A program made the position numbers and the translations under genes. The notes beneath the pieces were generated by a model. It did not search any database and was not told where the DNA came from. It saw nothing but the letters and a program-made list of their open reading frames with translations. A stretch of 64,000 bases of DNA from Winogradskyella marina (GTDB taxonomy: Bacteria > Bacteroidota > Bacteroidia > Flavobacteriales > Flavobacteriaceae), in NCBI RefSeq assembly GCF_015645385.1, contig NZ_JADOET010000006.1, forward strand, positions 1 through 64,000, given 5' to 3'. The first letter of the stretch is position 1. Each line of letters begins with the position of its first letter. Positions 63,965-64,000 of this stretch are shown piece by piece.

Positions 63965-64000
63965 TTTGGTTAAATTTTAATGGTTCTAAGGTAATTAATT

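Overview
The window looks like a chromosomal segment of a marine-type Flavobacteriaceae (Bacteroidota), in the Winogradskyella/Olleya/Psychroserpens neighbourhood; the genus is a guess. Supporting signs are the low GC content, TAnnTTTG promoter boxes without Shine-Dalgarno leaders, two large secreted proteins with type IX secretion (T9SS) type A C-terminal signals, a SusC-like carboxypeptidase-regulatory domain, and a menaquinone-only quinone pathway. I saw no rRNA, tRNA, CRISPR array, insertion sequence or phage gene.

Layout. 1-5726 is the most accessory-looking part. It holds an unrecognised lipoprotein gene with a frameshifted signal peptide, an EamA exporter/LysR divergent pair bracketed by a 31-bp direct repeat, and a BCCT osmolyte transporter, with two copies of a dispersed palindromic repeat. 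5727-9289 carries holA, a small PD-(D/E)xK-like protein, a family 2 glycosyltransferase and an OmpA lipoprotein. 9358-28852 is dominated by menaquinone genes (menE, menC, menA, menB, menD, menF and a MenI-like thioesterase) in three minus-strand groups. Between them lie a VWA protein, a CPBP protease, a sterol desaturase/SDR pair, a broken RluA gene, YgiQ, a glycosyltransferase and a CvfB-like protein. 28960-35318 holds small stress and maintenance genes, an RlmI-like methyltransferase, and a NeuD-like acetyltransferase facing a CapK/PaaK-like adenylating enzyme. 35445-38444 is an ECF sigma/anti-sigma/outer-membrane unit, and 38757-40676 is dnaK. 40947-50823 contains a 1178-residue T9SS cargo protein, a small lipoprotein, sdaA, panB, a four-helix bundle protein, an intact RluA paralogue and an orphan histidine kinase with a 7-TM partner. 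50896-55562 is a compact operon of a DUF2891 lipoprotein, an Nramp-fold transporter and pxpA, pxpB and pxpC. 55705-63964 holds the ComM/YifB ATPase, a 14-repeat FG-GAP T9SS protein and two alpha/beta hydrolases.

How the genes work together. MenF, MenD, MenC, MenE, MenB, MenI and MenA take chorismate to demethylmenaquinone; no MenG is present and MenH is uncertain. PxpABC would open 5-oxoproline to glutamate, and the linked Nramp-like carrier has lost the canonical metal-site residues, so it may carry something other than a transition metal. Most of the rest is ordinary housekeeping. The observations most worth a second look are the cassette-like repeats around the first gene, the homopolymer frameshift in that gene, the direct repeats around eamA/lysR, the atypical Nramp in the pxp operon and the nonsense-disrupted RluA gene.
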